19,532 nt of DNA from RGIG1681 sp045650505 (lineage in GTDB: Bacteria > Bacillota > Clostridia > Christensenellales > UBA1242). A model generated the notes under the pieces. It was not told where the DNA came from. It searched no databases and saw only the letters and a list, made by a program, of their open reading frames with translations. The position numbers were made by a program, and so were the translations under genes. Positions 7,020-14,313 of this stretch are shown here, piece after piece. The stretch lies in the NCBI GenBank assembly GCA_045650505.1, contig JAZRRE010000025.1, forward strand, positions 1 to 19,532, written 5' to 3'. How positions within the stretch are numbered: the first letter of the stretch is position 1; the number at the start of each line of letters is the position of its first letter.

Positions 7020-8195
7020 ATGAAGAGGTTTTTTAGTTTATTATTATTCTTTATGTTATCAATTTCGTTTACATTTGTTGGTTTTGGAAATTTTGGCGGT
7101 GAGGTTGTGGAAGCGAAAGTTGCTGATAAAGATAAGAAATATTATACAATTTATAGTGATTCATCAAAACAAGAAGTTTTATTTTTAAAGGGTGATGATG
7201 TTTCGGTTGGCGATAAATATTTATCTGGAGGCAATAAGTTATATGAAATTGAGTCGGTTGATGATAATCAAAAATTTGCAATAGCAAAATTTTTAAAAGA
7301 TGAAAAATTACCAAAGGTTGAGCTTAAAACAAATGCAGCAAATCAAAGTGTCGCATCTGCTGCTACAAAGAAAAAAATTGGTGTTTATCATACTCATAAT
7401 GATGAGAGTTATTATACTCCAGATGGTGTTGATTCTGTTTATGGAAAAGGCGGTATTCATTCGGTTGGAAAAGAATTTGTTTCTAATTTGAATAAATTAA
7501 AAATTGAGACAGTTTATCGTGAGGATTTGCACTTGCCGCATAATTCTGGAGCTTATACAAGAAGTCAGGTTACTGCTTCAGCACTTCTTGATAGTGGTTC
7601 ACAAGCAATATTTGATTTGCATAGAGATTCAACAAAGAGAAGCGAATATTTGAGTAAGGTTAATGGTAAAGAGATGAGTTCAATTCGTATGGTTGTTGGA
7701 TTATCTAGCAAGAATTATGAAGAAAATAAAAAGTTTGCATATAAAATTAAATCTTATGCTGATGAGGTTTATCCTGGACTCATTAAAGATATTTATTTTG
7801 GAAAGAATAGTTATAATCAAGGGCTTACAACAAAAGCAATGTTGTTTGAAATGGGTTGTGAGAATATTGAAAAATCACTTGTATTAAAATCAACTCCATA
7901 TCTTGCAAAAGTTGTTGATGTTGTTTTGTATGGTACTGATGAAGCAAGTGAACTTTCAGTTGCAGATATTGCAAATGGTGATAGTGATGTAACAAATGTT
8001 GCTGGTGTTGTTAATGCAACAAATGCATCGGGAGTAAATTCAAATTCAACCCTTTATGTTTTATTGGGTGTGCTTGGCACAGTTGCATTGGTGTTTGCGC
8101 TTGTTATGATTTTTTCAAAGAAAGCAAGATATAAAGTTGCAAGATTCTTCTCTGAAACTTTTGCAGGAATTTTTGGTAAAAAGAAAAAAATTTAA
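7020..8195 (+). CDS. spoIIP: Stage II sporulation protein P (SpoIIP), septal peptidoglycan hydrolase
   Basis: SpoIIP cuts peptidoglycan (amidase and endopeptidase) at the engulfing membrane together with SpoIID and SpoIIM. The 391-residue protein has an N-terminal hydrophobic signal or anchor (residues 3-25). A small N-terminal module follows (YYTIYSDSSKQEVLFLKGDD, VGDKYLSGGNKLYEI). The hydrolase domain has VYHTHNDESY (His124, His126, Glu129), FDLHRDS (199-204 region) and LLFEMGCEN (Glu277), which fit the zinc and catalytic motifs of the family. A Ser/Asn/Ala-rich linker leads to a second membrane helix (345-366) and a basic tail. Anchors at both ends are less usual than a single N-terminal one, unless the first is cleaved after VEA. 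An AGAGGA site precedes the ATG. A terminator follows the gene. Confidence 0.92.
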   Translation: MKRFFSLLLFFMLSISFTFVGFGNFGGEVVEAKVADKDKKYYTIYSDSSKQEVLFLKGDDVSVGDKYLSGGNKLYEIESVDDNQKFAIAKFLKDEKLPKVELKTNAANQSVASAATKKKIGVYHTHNDESYYTPDGVDSVYGKGGIHSVGKEFVSNLNKLKIETVYREDLHLPHNSGAYTRSQVTASALLDSGSQAIFDLHRDSTKRSEYLSKVNGKEMSSIRMVVGLSSKNYEENKKFAYKIKSYADEVYPGLIKDIYFGKNSYNQGLTTKAMLFEMGCENIEKSLVLKSTPYLAKVVDVVLYGTDEASELSVADIANGDSDVTNVAGVVNATNASGVNSNSTLYVLLGVLGTVALVFALVMIFSKKARYKVARFFSETFAGIFGKKKKI

Positions 8196-8210
8196 AATTA
8201 GACATAAAAG

Positions 8211-8239
8211 TCACTTCAAACAAATTGAAGTGATTTTTT
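8211..8239 (+). terminator. Terminator after spoIIP
   Basis: A 9-bp perfect stem TCACTTCAA/TTGAAGTGA (8211-8219, 8225-8233) with an ACAAA loop is followed by six T residues. Confidence 0.92.
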
Positions 8240-8252
8240 GTTTGATTTATTC

Positions 8253-8281
8253 TTGCAAAAAAGCCCGCGTTAATATATAAT
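8253..8281 (+). promoter_or_regulatory. Sigma-A type promoter of the der-plsY-SHOCT operon
   Basis: A -35 TTGCAA (8253-8258), a 17-bp spacer and a perfect -10 TATAAT (8276-8281) follow the spoIIP terminator and precede der. The spacer contains a short GC-rich patch, GCCCGCG, which stands out in this AT-rich stretch. An AGGAG ribosome site follows at 8290-8294. Confidence 0.85.
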
Positions 8282-8305
8282 TAAAATGTAGGAGAATGAT
8301 TTTAT

Positions 8306-9634
8306 ATGAGAGAACCTTTAGTTGCGATTGTTGGAAGACCTAATGTTGGAAAATCAACACTCTTTAATAGAATTGTAGGAAAAAGAATTTCAATAGTTAA
8401 TGATGAGCCTGGCGTTACTCGTGACAGGATTTTTGCTCGTGCAGAATGGCTTGATAATTCATTCACACTTATTGATACCGGTGGTTTAGATTTAGAAAAA
8501 CAAGACGAAATCACAAAAAATATTGTTCATCAAGCAAAGCTTGCAATTGATATGGCGGATGTTATTTTATTTGTCATTGATGGAAAAACAGGGCTTACTG
8601 TTCAAGATGAAGATGCACTTGATGTACTTCGTAAATCAAACAAGAAAATTATTTTGGTTGTAAATAAGATTGATAATTATGATGAGTCATTGTCTTATGA
8701 ATATTATTCACTTGGTCTTGGAGAACCATACTTAATTTCTTCAATTCATGGAAAAGGTATTGGTGATTTGCTTGATAAAGTGGTTTCTTATTTTGAGAAA
8801 GAAAGGCTTTCTGGAAGTGATGAAGATGTTGTTAAACTTGCAATTGTTGGAAAACCAAATGCGGGAAAATCAAGTTTAATTAACAGACTTGTTGGTGAAG
8901 ACAGGGTTATTGTTTCAAGTGTTGCGGGAACAACTCGTGATTCAATTAACATTCCGTTTAAATATAATGGAAAGAAGTATTCGCTTATTGACACAGCGGG
9001 AATGAGAAGAAAAAGTAAGATTGAAGATGAAACTGTTGAGCGTTATTCAATCATTCGTTCACTTGATGCGATTCGTAATGCAGATGTGGTTGTTCTTGTT
9101 ATTGATGTTAGTGAAGAAATTTCAGACCAAGATGTTAAAATTGCTGGTCTTATTCATGAGCAAAATAAACCATCTGTTATTGTGTTTAATAAATGGGATT
9201 TGATTGAAAAAGATACTAACACAATGAATAAATATGAAAAACTTTTAGAAACTGAACTTGCATTTATGTCTTATTATAAGTCAGTTTATTTGTCAGCACT
9301 TACAGGCAAAAGAACAGAAAAACTTATGCAAGCAGTTGAACAAGTTATTGAAAATGCAAATAGACAAATTTCTGCAGGTGCACTTAATGACATTTTGCAA
9401 GATGCTTATACAATCAACTCTCCAGCTTATAAGAAGGGTAAAAAATTGAGGATTTTTTATGCAACTCAAACAGGCACAAAGCCTCCAATTTTTACACTTT
9501 TTGTGAATGATACCAAACTTATGGAGAATAATTATTTAAGGTATCTTGAAAATAATATTAGAAAGGCGTTCGATTTTTCGGGAACTCCAATTCAAATAAA
9601 AATGAAGTGTAAAAATGAAGAAGATTTATTTTAG
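8306..9634 (+). CDS. der: Ribosome biogenesis GTPase Der (EngA)
   Basis: Der is an essential double GTPase needed for assembly of the large ribosomal subunit. Both G domains are intact: the first with GRPNVGKS (10-17), DTGG (57-60) and NKID (120-123), the second with GKPNAGKS (182-189), DTAG (229-232) and NKWD (295-298). A KH-like C-terminal domain follows, with YATQTGTKPPIFTLFVND and the YLRYLENNIRKAFDFSGTPI stretch. The length of 442 residues is typical. The ATG at 8306 begins at the conserved MREPLVAIVGRPNVGKS. It leads an operon with plsY, whose ribosome binding site overlaps the der stop codon. Confidence 0.98.
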   Translation: MREPLVAIVGRPNVGKSTLFNRIVGKRISIVNDEPGVTRDRIFARAEWLDNSFTLIDTGGLDLEKQDEITKNIVHQAKLAIDMADVILFVIDGKTGLTVQDEDALDVLRKSNKKIILVVNKIDNYDESLSYEYYSLGLGEPYLISSIHGKGIGDLLDKVVSYFEKERLSGSDEDVVKLAIVGKPNAGKSSLINRLVGEDRVIVSSVAGTTRDSINIPFKYNGKKYSLIDTAGMRRKSKIEDETVERYSIIRSLDAIRNADVVVLVIDVSEEISDQDVKIAGLIHEQNKPSVIVFNKWDLIEKDTNTMNKYEKLLETELAFMSYYKSVYLSALTGKRTEKLMQAVEQVIENANRQISAGALNDILQDAYTINSPAYKKGKKLRIFYATQTGTKPPIFTLFVNDTKLMENNYLRYLENNIRKAFDFSGTPIQIKMKCKNEEDLF

Positions 9635-9643
9635 GAGAATTTT

Positions 9644-10297
9644 ATGATTTGGTGGCAGGTTTTATTGGTTATTGCTGTCTCTTATCTTTGTGGTAATATT
9701 TCGATTGCAAGAATTATCTCAAAAAGAAAAAATCAAGATATAACAAAACTTGGTAGCGGAAATCCTGGTATGACAAATACGCTCCGCAATTTTGGTGTTA
9801 AACTTGCAGCGATAAATTTACTCCTTGATATGCTTAAGGCATTTGCTCCGGCGCTTATTGCATATTATGTATTTGGAGGAGATAGGGTTATGCTTTATAT
9901 TGCGGGACTTTCTGCAATGTGTGGGCATATTTATCCTGTATTTTATAAGTTTAAAGGAGGCAAGGGAATTTCTTCAATGATGGGAATTTTCTTGGCATCA
10001 AACCCAATTGCAACAATAACAATAATGCTTATTGGTGCGGTGATTTGGTTTATATTTGAGTATGGTTCAGTTGTTAGTTTTTTGTGTATCACAACACTTA
10101 CGGTTGTTGAGGGGATTCGTGCAAAAATGACACTTCCTGAACTTGATAGAAAAATTATTTGCTTGATGCTCTTTGCGATATTTGCATTTACTTGGTATGC
10201 ACATAGAAAAAATATTGAAAGATTGCTTCTTGGAAAAGAAAGTAAAGCAAGCATTAAGAAAAAAGTTAAAAAGAAATTAAATCAAAAAGCGAGTTAA
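9644..10297 (+). CDS. plsY: Glycerol-3-phosphate acyltransferase PlsY
   Basis: PlsY is the membrane acyltransferase that moves an acyl group from acyl-phosphate to glycerol 3-phosphate, the first step of phospholipid synthesis in Firmicutes. The 217-residue protein has multiple membrane segments. It carries motif 1 as GSGNPGMTNTLRNFG (residues 37-51, glycerol-phosphate/phosphate loop), then GHIYPVF (94-100), and motif 2 as KFKGGKGISSMMG (102-114). The C-terminus is a Lys-rich cytoplasmic tail of about 25 residues. The start has AGGAG overlapping the der stop. Placement after der is common in Clostridia. Confidence 0.96.
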   Translation: MIWWQVLLVIAVSYLCGNISIARIISKRKNQDITKLGSGNPGMTNTLRNFGVKLAAINLLLDMLKAFAPALIAYYVFGGDRVMLYIAGLSAMCGHIYPVFYKFKGGKGISSMMGIFLASNPIATITIMLIGAVIWFIFEYGSVVSFLCITTLTVVEGIRAKMTLPELDRKIICLMLFAIFAFTWYAHRKNIERLLLGKESKASIKKKVKKKLNQKAS

Positions 10298-10300
10298 AAA

Positions 10301-10816
10301 ATGAAAAGTTCAAAAATTTTATTAAATATTATGTCTGTTGTGTGCTTTATTTATGGCGCACTTTACACATTCACTTTGGTGTTTATTCCAATAGGTGTTT
10401 ATTGTTTTATTGCAGGAAGAAGATTTTCTTTTAAAGCGGAACATCTTGATGATAAAATGTTTTTAAGTGATGATGACTTTAAAAAATACGTAATTTTTTC
10501 AAGCATTGTATGTTTTCCACTTGGGCTTTTATCAATCATTCCATATATGATATTAACAAACAACAATGTTAAGATTTCTACCTATCAAACAGAGAGTGTT
10601 AAAGTTGAAACCGTTGAAGAAAAACAAGAAGAAGTTGATAATGAACTAGAAAAAGAAGAAAAAACTGCTGAAGAAGTGAAAGCACAAGAAGATGAAGAAA
10701 TGACTGAAGAAGAAAAACAAGCTAAATTTCAAAAACTTCAAAATTTTAGAGACAAGGGAATTATTACTGAAGAAGAATTGGAACTTGCAAAAGAACAGTT
10801 GTTTGGTAAAAAATAA
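10301..10816 (+). CDS. Two-helix membrane protein with C-terminal SHOCT domain
   Basis: I recognise no named gene here. The 171-residue product has two membrane regions (about residues 8-38 and 63-86). A long Glu/Lys-rich, probably coiled or disordered segment follows (about 97-142). The last part is a short C-terminal module, AKFQKLQNFRDKGIITEEEL followed by ELAKEQLFGK (141-170), which is a clear SHOCT domain, the small helical hairpin thought to mediate oligomerisation or interaction. The start lies 3 bases after the plsY stop with no strong Shine-Dalgarno sequence, pointing to translational coupling. It stands between plsY and spoIVA, where many spore formers have gpsA. Its function is unknown; a membrane-bound scaffold is only a guess. 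Confidence 0.8.
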   Translation: MKSSKILLNIMSVVCFIYGALYTFTLVFIPIGVYCFIAGRRFSFKAEHLDDKMFLSDDDFKKYVIFSSIVCFPLGLLSIIPYMILTNNNVKISTYQTESVKVETVEEKQEEVDNELEKEEKTAEEVKAQEDEEMTEEEKQAKFQKLQNFRDKGIITEEELELAKEQLFGKK

Positions 10817-10821
10817 TTTTT

Positions 10822-10855
10822 AAAGCCATTGAATGCACAAGTTTAATGGCTTTTT
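10822..10855 (+). terminator. Terminator of the der-plsY-SHOCT operon
   Basis: A 12-bp stem with one G-U pair (10822-10833 with 10842-10853), an 8-base loop and a T-run lie just after the SHOCT gene, insulating spoIVA. Confidence 0.88.
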
Positions 10856-10874
10856 CTTTTGCATAAAATATTTG

Positions 10875-10903
10875 GAATAAATAAAAAAATGATATCATAT
10901 ATA
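10875..10903 (+). promoter_or_regulatory. SigE-like promoter of spoIVA
   Basis: GAATAAA (10875-10881), a 14-bp spacer and CATATATA (10896-10903) approach the SigE pattern of a KMATAWW -35 and a CATAYAHT -10. The predicted start would leave a leader of about 20 bases containing GGAGGGG. SigE control of spoIVA is established in Bacillus, which supports the reading, although AT-rich DNA gives chance matches. Confidence 0.55.
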
Positions 10904-10931
10904 TTTTGTAGAAGCGTAAAATGGAGGGGTT

Positions 10932-12410
10932 ATGAACAACTTTGAAATATATAATGATATTGCAAAAAGAACTAATGGAGATATTTATGTTGGTGTTGTT
11001 GGCCCTGTTAGAACGGGAAAATCAACATTTATCTCAAAATTTATGGAATCATCAATATTAAATAATATTACAAATGATTATGAAAAACAAAGAACCATTG
11101 ATGAAATGCCTCAGTCTGGTGCAGGTAGAAATGTGATGACTATGCAGCCTAAATTTGTTCCAAGTGAAGCAGTTAAGGTGAATTTTGCAAAAGATGTTTC
11201 TGCAAATGTTAGACTTGTTGATTGTGTTGGATATCTAGTTGATGGTGCAAGTGGGTTTTTAGATGGCGATAAACCAAGAATGGTGAAAACTTTATGGAGT
11301 GATGAAGAAATTACATTCAAAGAAGCTGCTGAAATTGGAACACATAAAGTGATTTGTGAACATTCAACAATTGCGGTTTTGGTTACAACTGATGGTTCGA
11401 TTGCTGACATTGCAAGAGAAAATTATGTTAAAGCAGAGGAAAGGGTTGTCGTTGAACTTAAAGAAAATAAAAAGCCTTTCGTTATTGTTTTAAACAGTAG
11501 AAATCCTGAACTTGAAGCGGTGCAAAATTTGGCTCAAAGTTTAAGTGAGAAATATAATGTTCCGGTGCTTGCACAAGATGTTTCAAAAATGGGAGCGATT
11601 GAAATTGTGGATATCATTAAATCAATCTTAATGGAATTTCCAATTTCAAAAATTAATTTCAAACTTCCAAAATGGATAATGGCACTTCCTTATGAAGATT
11701 ATTTTATTAAAAACATTATGAATACTGTGAAAGAAAAAACAAGTTCAGTGTTTAAGATGAGTGATTATAAAAATCTAATTAATATGTTTGATGCCAATGA
11801 AGATTTAAAAGAGCTTGAAGTTTGTGATTTAAATCTTTCAAATGGTGAAATTGATTTATTTATTCCAGTTGAAGAAAGTCTTTATTATAAAACTTTAAGC
11901 AGAGAGTGTGGTGTTGATATTAAAGATGATTTTTGTTTAATGAGTTATGTTAAAGAACTTGTAAAGGCAAAAATGGAGTATGATAAAATTAAATCGGCTC
12001 TTGATATGGTGAAACAAACGGGATATGGAATTGTGAATCCATCTATTGAAGATATGTCACTTGCTGAACCTGAAATTGTGACAAAAAATGGTAATTCTAC
12101 TTTAAAATTAAAAGCGACTGCACCAAGTTTACATATAATGCGTGTTGATGTTGATGCGGAAATTTCTCCCGCTGTTGGAAGTGTTGAACAAGGTGGTCTT
12201 CTTGTTAATTATATGATGAATGAATTTGAAAATAACAAGCAAGAGCTTTGGAACAAAAATATGTTTGGAAAGCCAATGAATGAACTTGTTAAAGATTCAA
12301 TTGATTCAAAACTTGCAGGGCTTCCAGATGAAGTTCAAGTTAAAATGAGAAAAACTCTCACAAAAATTGTTAATGAGAAGAAAGGTGGAGTTATTTGTAT
12401 TTTATTATAA
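10932..12410 (+). CDS. spoIVA: Stage IV sporulation protein A (SpoIVA), spore coat basement ATPase
   Basis: SpoIVA polymerises on the forespore surface using ATP and forms the platform for the coat. The 492-residue length is typical. The N-terminal TRAFAC-type domain has Walker A GPVRTGKST (24-32, Lys30), the segment EMPQSGAGRNVMTMQPKFVP, and the Walker B region VRLVDCVGYLVDGA (Asp97), both at the same numbers as in B. subtilis as I recall them. The C-terminus ends in the conserved GGVICILL-type membrane/SpoVM-interacting tail. GGAGGGG lies just upstream of the ATG. It is monocistronic: a terminator precedes it and a bidirectional one follows, with a SigE-like promoter in between. This agrees with mother-cell expression after SigE, encoded at the left end of the window, becomes active. 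Confidence 0.97.
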   Translation: MNNFEIYNDIAKRTNGDIYVGVVGPVRTGKSTFISKFMESSILNNITNDYEKQRTIDEMPQSGAGRNVMTMQPKFVPSEAVKVNFAKDVSANVRLVDCVGYLVDGASGFLDGDKPRMVKTLWSDEEITFKEAAEIGTHKVICEHSTIAVLVTTDGSIADIARENYVKAEERVVVELKENKKPFVIVLNSRNPELEAVQNLAQSLSEKYNVPVLAQDVSKMGAIEIVDIIKSILMEFPISKINFKLPKWIMALPYEDYFIKNIMNTVKEKTSSVFKMSDYKNLINMFDANEDLKELEVCDLNLSNGEIDLFIPVEESLYYKTLSRECGVDIKDDFCLMSYVKELVKAKMEYDKIKSALDMVKQTGYGIVNPSIEDMSLAEPEIVTKNGNSTLKLKATAPSLHIMRVDVDAEISPAVGSVEQGGLLVNYMMNEFENNKQELWNKNMFGKPMNELVKDSIDSKLAGLPDEVQVKMRKTLTKIVNEKKGGVICILL

Positions 12411-12460
12411 TTTAAGTAAACATATCAAATTTTCAATAAAATCAAATAAAAAATGCGAAA

Positions 12461-12490
12461 AAAATAAAAGAGCTTATGCTCTTTTATTTT
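12461..12490. terminator. Bidirectional terminator between spoIVA and the GH18 gene
   Basis: A stem of at least 13 bp (12461-12473 with 12478-12490) with a TTAT loop is flanked by A and T runs on both sides. The stop codon and last lysine codons of the minus-strand GH18 gene lie within it. Confidence 0.9.
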
Positions 12491-13635
12491 TTGTTTTCAT
12501 CATAAGTTTTTAAAACTCTGGTGTATGTATATTGTTTTGAGATATCTTTATTCGATTCTAAAATTGCATCTCTTCCCATAGACCAAAATGAAATTAAACC
12601 ATATTTATTTTTAATTGCATCATTGACAACAGTTTCAGCCATTTCTGTTGTGAATGTTGGATAAAGTGTGTTTTCGTATCCAATTGAAAATGTTGCACCT
12701 GTTTTTAAATATGCTTGTTCATCAGTGAGACTTATTCCATATCCCGAATAAATTTCTTTCATTTGGTGAATTGAATTGTTTATAGCTCTAATTGATGCTG
12801 TGCCGTAGTCTTCATTATCATAAACACCAGAACCATAACACATTGTCATTGAATTTATAGTCTGAATTTCAACACCAGCATCAAGATATGCTTTAATTAT
12901 ATCAATTTGTTTTTGTTGCCAACCGCTAGGCATAATTGGAATGGTGAGAGTTATTTCAATATTTGTTTTATCTTGAACATTTTTAATGGCTTTTGCATTG
13001 ATTTGATTTTGTATTTTATCTTGATTTGATTCTTCAATATCAAGATCTAATCTTTTAAGTTCATATGTTCCAATAATATCAAGGTAAAAGTTTTCTAGTG
13101 CGGTTTGGTTTTGTGTTACAACCCAAGGTGCCGCACCAACTTGACCACCAACTGAAATTGCAAAATCGCCGCCACGACTTCGAAGATTGGTAAGGGAAGT
13201 TACAATTCCTTTATACTGCGCATTTGTTCCGCCAGAACCTTGTTTGCTTAAAACATAATAGCCGCCCCAGCCCCAACGAATGTTTCCATCTGTTGCAATG
13301 GGGTTTTCCATATCTGGTTGAATGAAACCAAGATTAAAATATTTAAAACCGGTTTCATCTGAAAGTTTTCCAAGTTCAGGAGCTCCTGATAAACTGTATG
13401 CACTTGAAGTGTCAACCCAAGATGACATATCAATATAAGGTGCAGCAAGTCTAACCGGCCAACCGCTTTTTTCCGTTTTTTTGTTTGGGTCGGTAAGTAG
13501 TGGTTCTATTACCATTGGAAGTGCAAATATTAAAATTAGTGAAAGAATAAATACAAAACCAAGTGCAGAAAAAATTGGAATATATCTTTTTTGAAAGGGT
13601 GTCCAATTTTTTATTTTGTTGATAAATTTTCTCAT
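12484..13635 (-). CDS. Membrane-anchored GH18 family glycoside hydrolase (chitinase-like)
   Basis: The 383-residue protein has a basic N-terminus, one membrane helix (about 20-42) and an extracytoplasmic domain with GH18 signatures. These are VRLAAPYIDMSSW, a FNLGFI strand, FAISVGGQVGAAPWV, the catalytic strand LDLDIEES (Asp197, Asp199, acid Glu201), the MTMCYGSG strand and the closing GLISFWSMGRD. The first Asp of DxxDxDxE is Lys here, but the DxDxE core is complete, so it is probably active. It resembles the bacterial chitinase group with short insertions rather than the LysM-bearing YaaH spore enzymes. Substrate could be chitin, chitooligosaccharide or a peptidoglycan-like glycan. The start at 13635 follows GAGG by 5 bases. 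It has no visible partner and converges on spoIVA. Confidence 0.85.
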   Translation of the reverse strand: MRKFINKIKNWTPFQKRYIPIFSALGFVFILSLILIFALPMVIEPLLTDPNKKTEKSGWPVRLAAPYIDMSSWVDTSSAYSLSGAPELGKLSDETGFKYFNLGFIQPDMENPIATDGNIRWGWGGYYVLSKQGSGGTNAQYKGIVTSLTNLRSRGGDFAISVGGQVGAAPWVVTQNQTALENFYLDIIGTYELKRLDLDIEESNQDKIQNQINAKAIKNVQDKTNIEITLTIPIMPSGWQQKQIDIIKAYLDAGVEIQTINSMTMCYGSGVYDNEDYGTASIRAINNSIHQMKEIYSGYGISLTDEQAYLKTGATFSIGYENTLYPTFTTEMAETVVNDAIKNKYGLISFWSMGRDAILESNKDISKQYTYTRVLKTYDENKK

Positions 13636-13740
13636 AAACACCTCAAGTTCTTTTCTATTGTTAGTTTGGTTGATATTTAATTAAATTATTCATAAGTATA
13701 TAGTTTTATAAATATAACCCATAATATTTGTTTTTTATGT

Positions 13741-13769
13741 TTGACAATATATGTTTTGAATATTAAAAT
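13741..13769 (+). promoter_or_regulatory. Strong sigma-A promoter of the phosphatase-amidohydrolase pair
   Basis: A perfect -35 TTGACA (13741-13746), a 17-bp spacer and -10 TAAAAT (13764-13769) lie just upstream. The predicted start at about 13776 falls almost on the AGGAG ribosome site, giving a very short leader. The rest of the gap 13636-13740 is AT-rich and shows nothing I can assign. Confidence 0.82.
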
Positions 13770-13788
13770 TAATTTAGGAGAGAATGAT

Positions 13789-14310
13789 ATGGTTATAATG
13801 TTTGTTAGGCACGCAGATGATGTTAATGATTTGATTACCGAACGAGGTAGAAAAAGATGTGAACTTATGATTGATTATGAAGAACAATTTGAGTTTTCAA
13901 AAATTTATTCTTCTCCAGCAAAGCGATGTGTTGAGACAGCAAAGGAACTTACTAAAAAGTTTGATGTTGAAATTGAAGTGGATAATGATTTGGTTGAGCG
14001 TGAAAAACTTATTGGAAGAGTGCCTAAAAATAAAGAAGAACAAGAGTGGTATGATAATTATTTGAATCCTGAATTTTCATTTAAAAATCCAGAGGGTTGC
14101 AAAGAATTTATTGATAGAACCTTTAGATGTTTTAGAAAAATTATAAACAATCATTTTGATAAAAATGAGAATGCAATAATAGTTGCGCATAGTGGAACAA
14201 CTTATGCTCTTAATGCTTTTGTTAATGGAATTAGAAAAGGTGAAGATATTAAGTGGGTTAGAGTTGGCAATTGTGCTAAACTTTATTTTGAAATAAATGA
14301 AAAGGTGTAG
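13789..14310 (+). CDS. Histidine phosphatase superfamily protein
   Basis: This is a 173-residue member of the phosphoglycerate-mutase-like histidine phosphatases. The catalytic core is visible as FVRHADD (Arg7, nucleophile His8), a second Arg in SSPAKRCVETA (Arg46), a Glu in LVERE (Glu70) and the second His in IVAHSGTTYAL (His134). RHA followed by DD instead of the usual RHG/RHAE is the SixA-like style. Substrate cannot be told; small phosphoesters or protein phosphohistidine are both known for the family. The ATG at 13789 has AGGAG 8 bases upstream; an in-frame TTG at 13741 is actually the -35 box. The amidohydrolase-like gene follows after 3 bases, so they are cotranscribed. Confidence 0.9.
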   Translation: MVIMFVRHADDVNDLITERGRKRCELMIDYEEQFEFSKIYSSPAKRCVETAKELTKKFDVEIEVDNDLVEREKLIGRVPKNKEEQEWYDNYLNPEFSFKNPEGCKEFIDRTFRCFRKIINNHFDKNENAIIVAHSGTTYALNAFVNGIRKGEDIKWVRVGNCAKLYFEINEKV

Positions 14311-14313
14311 GTT

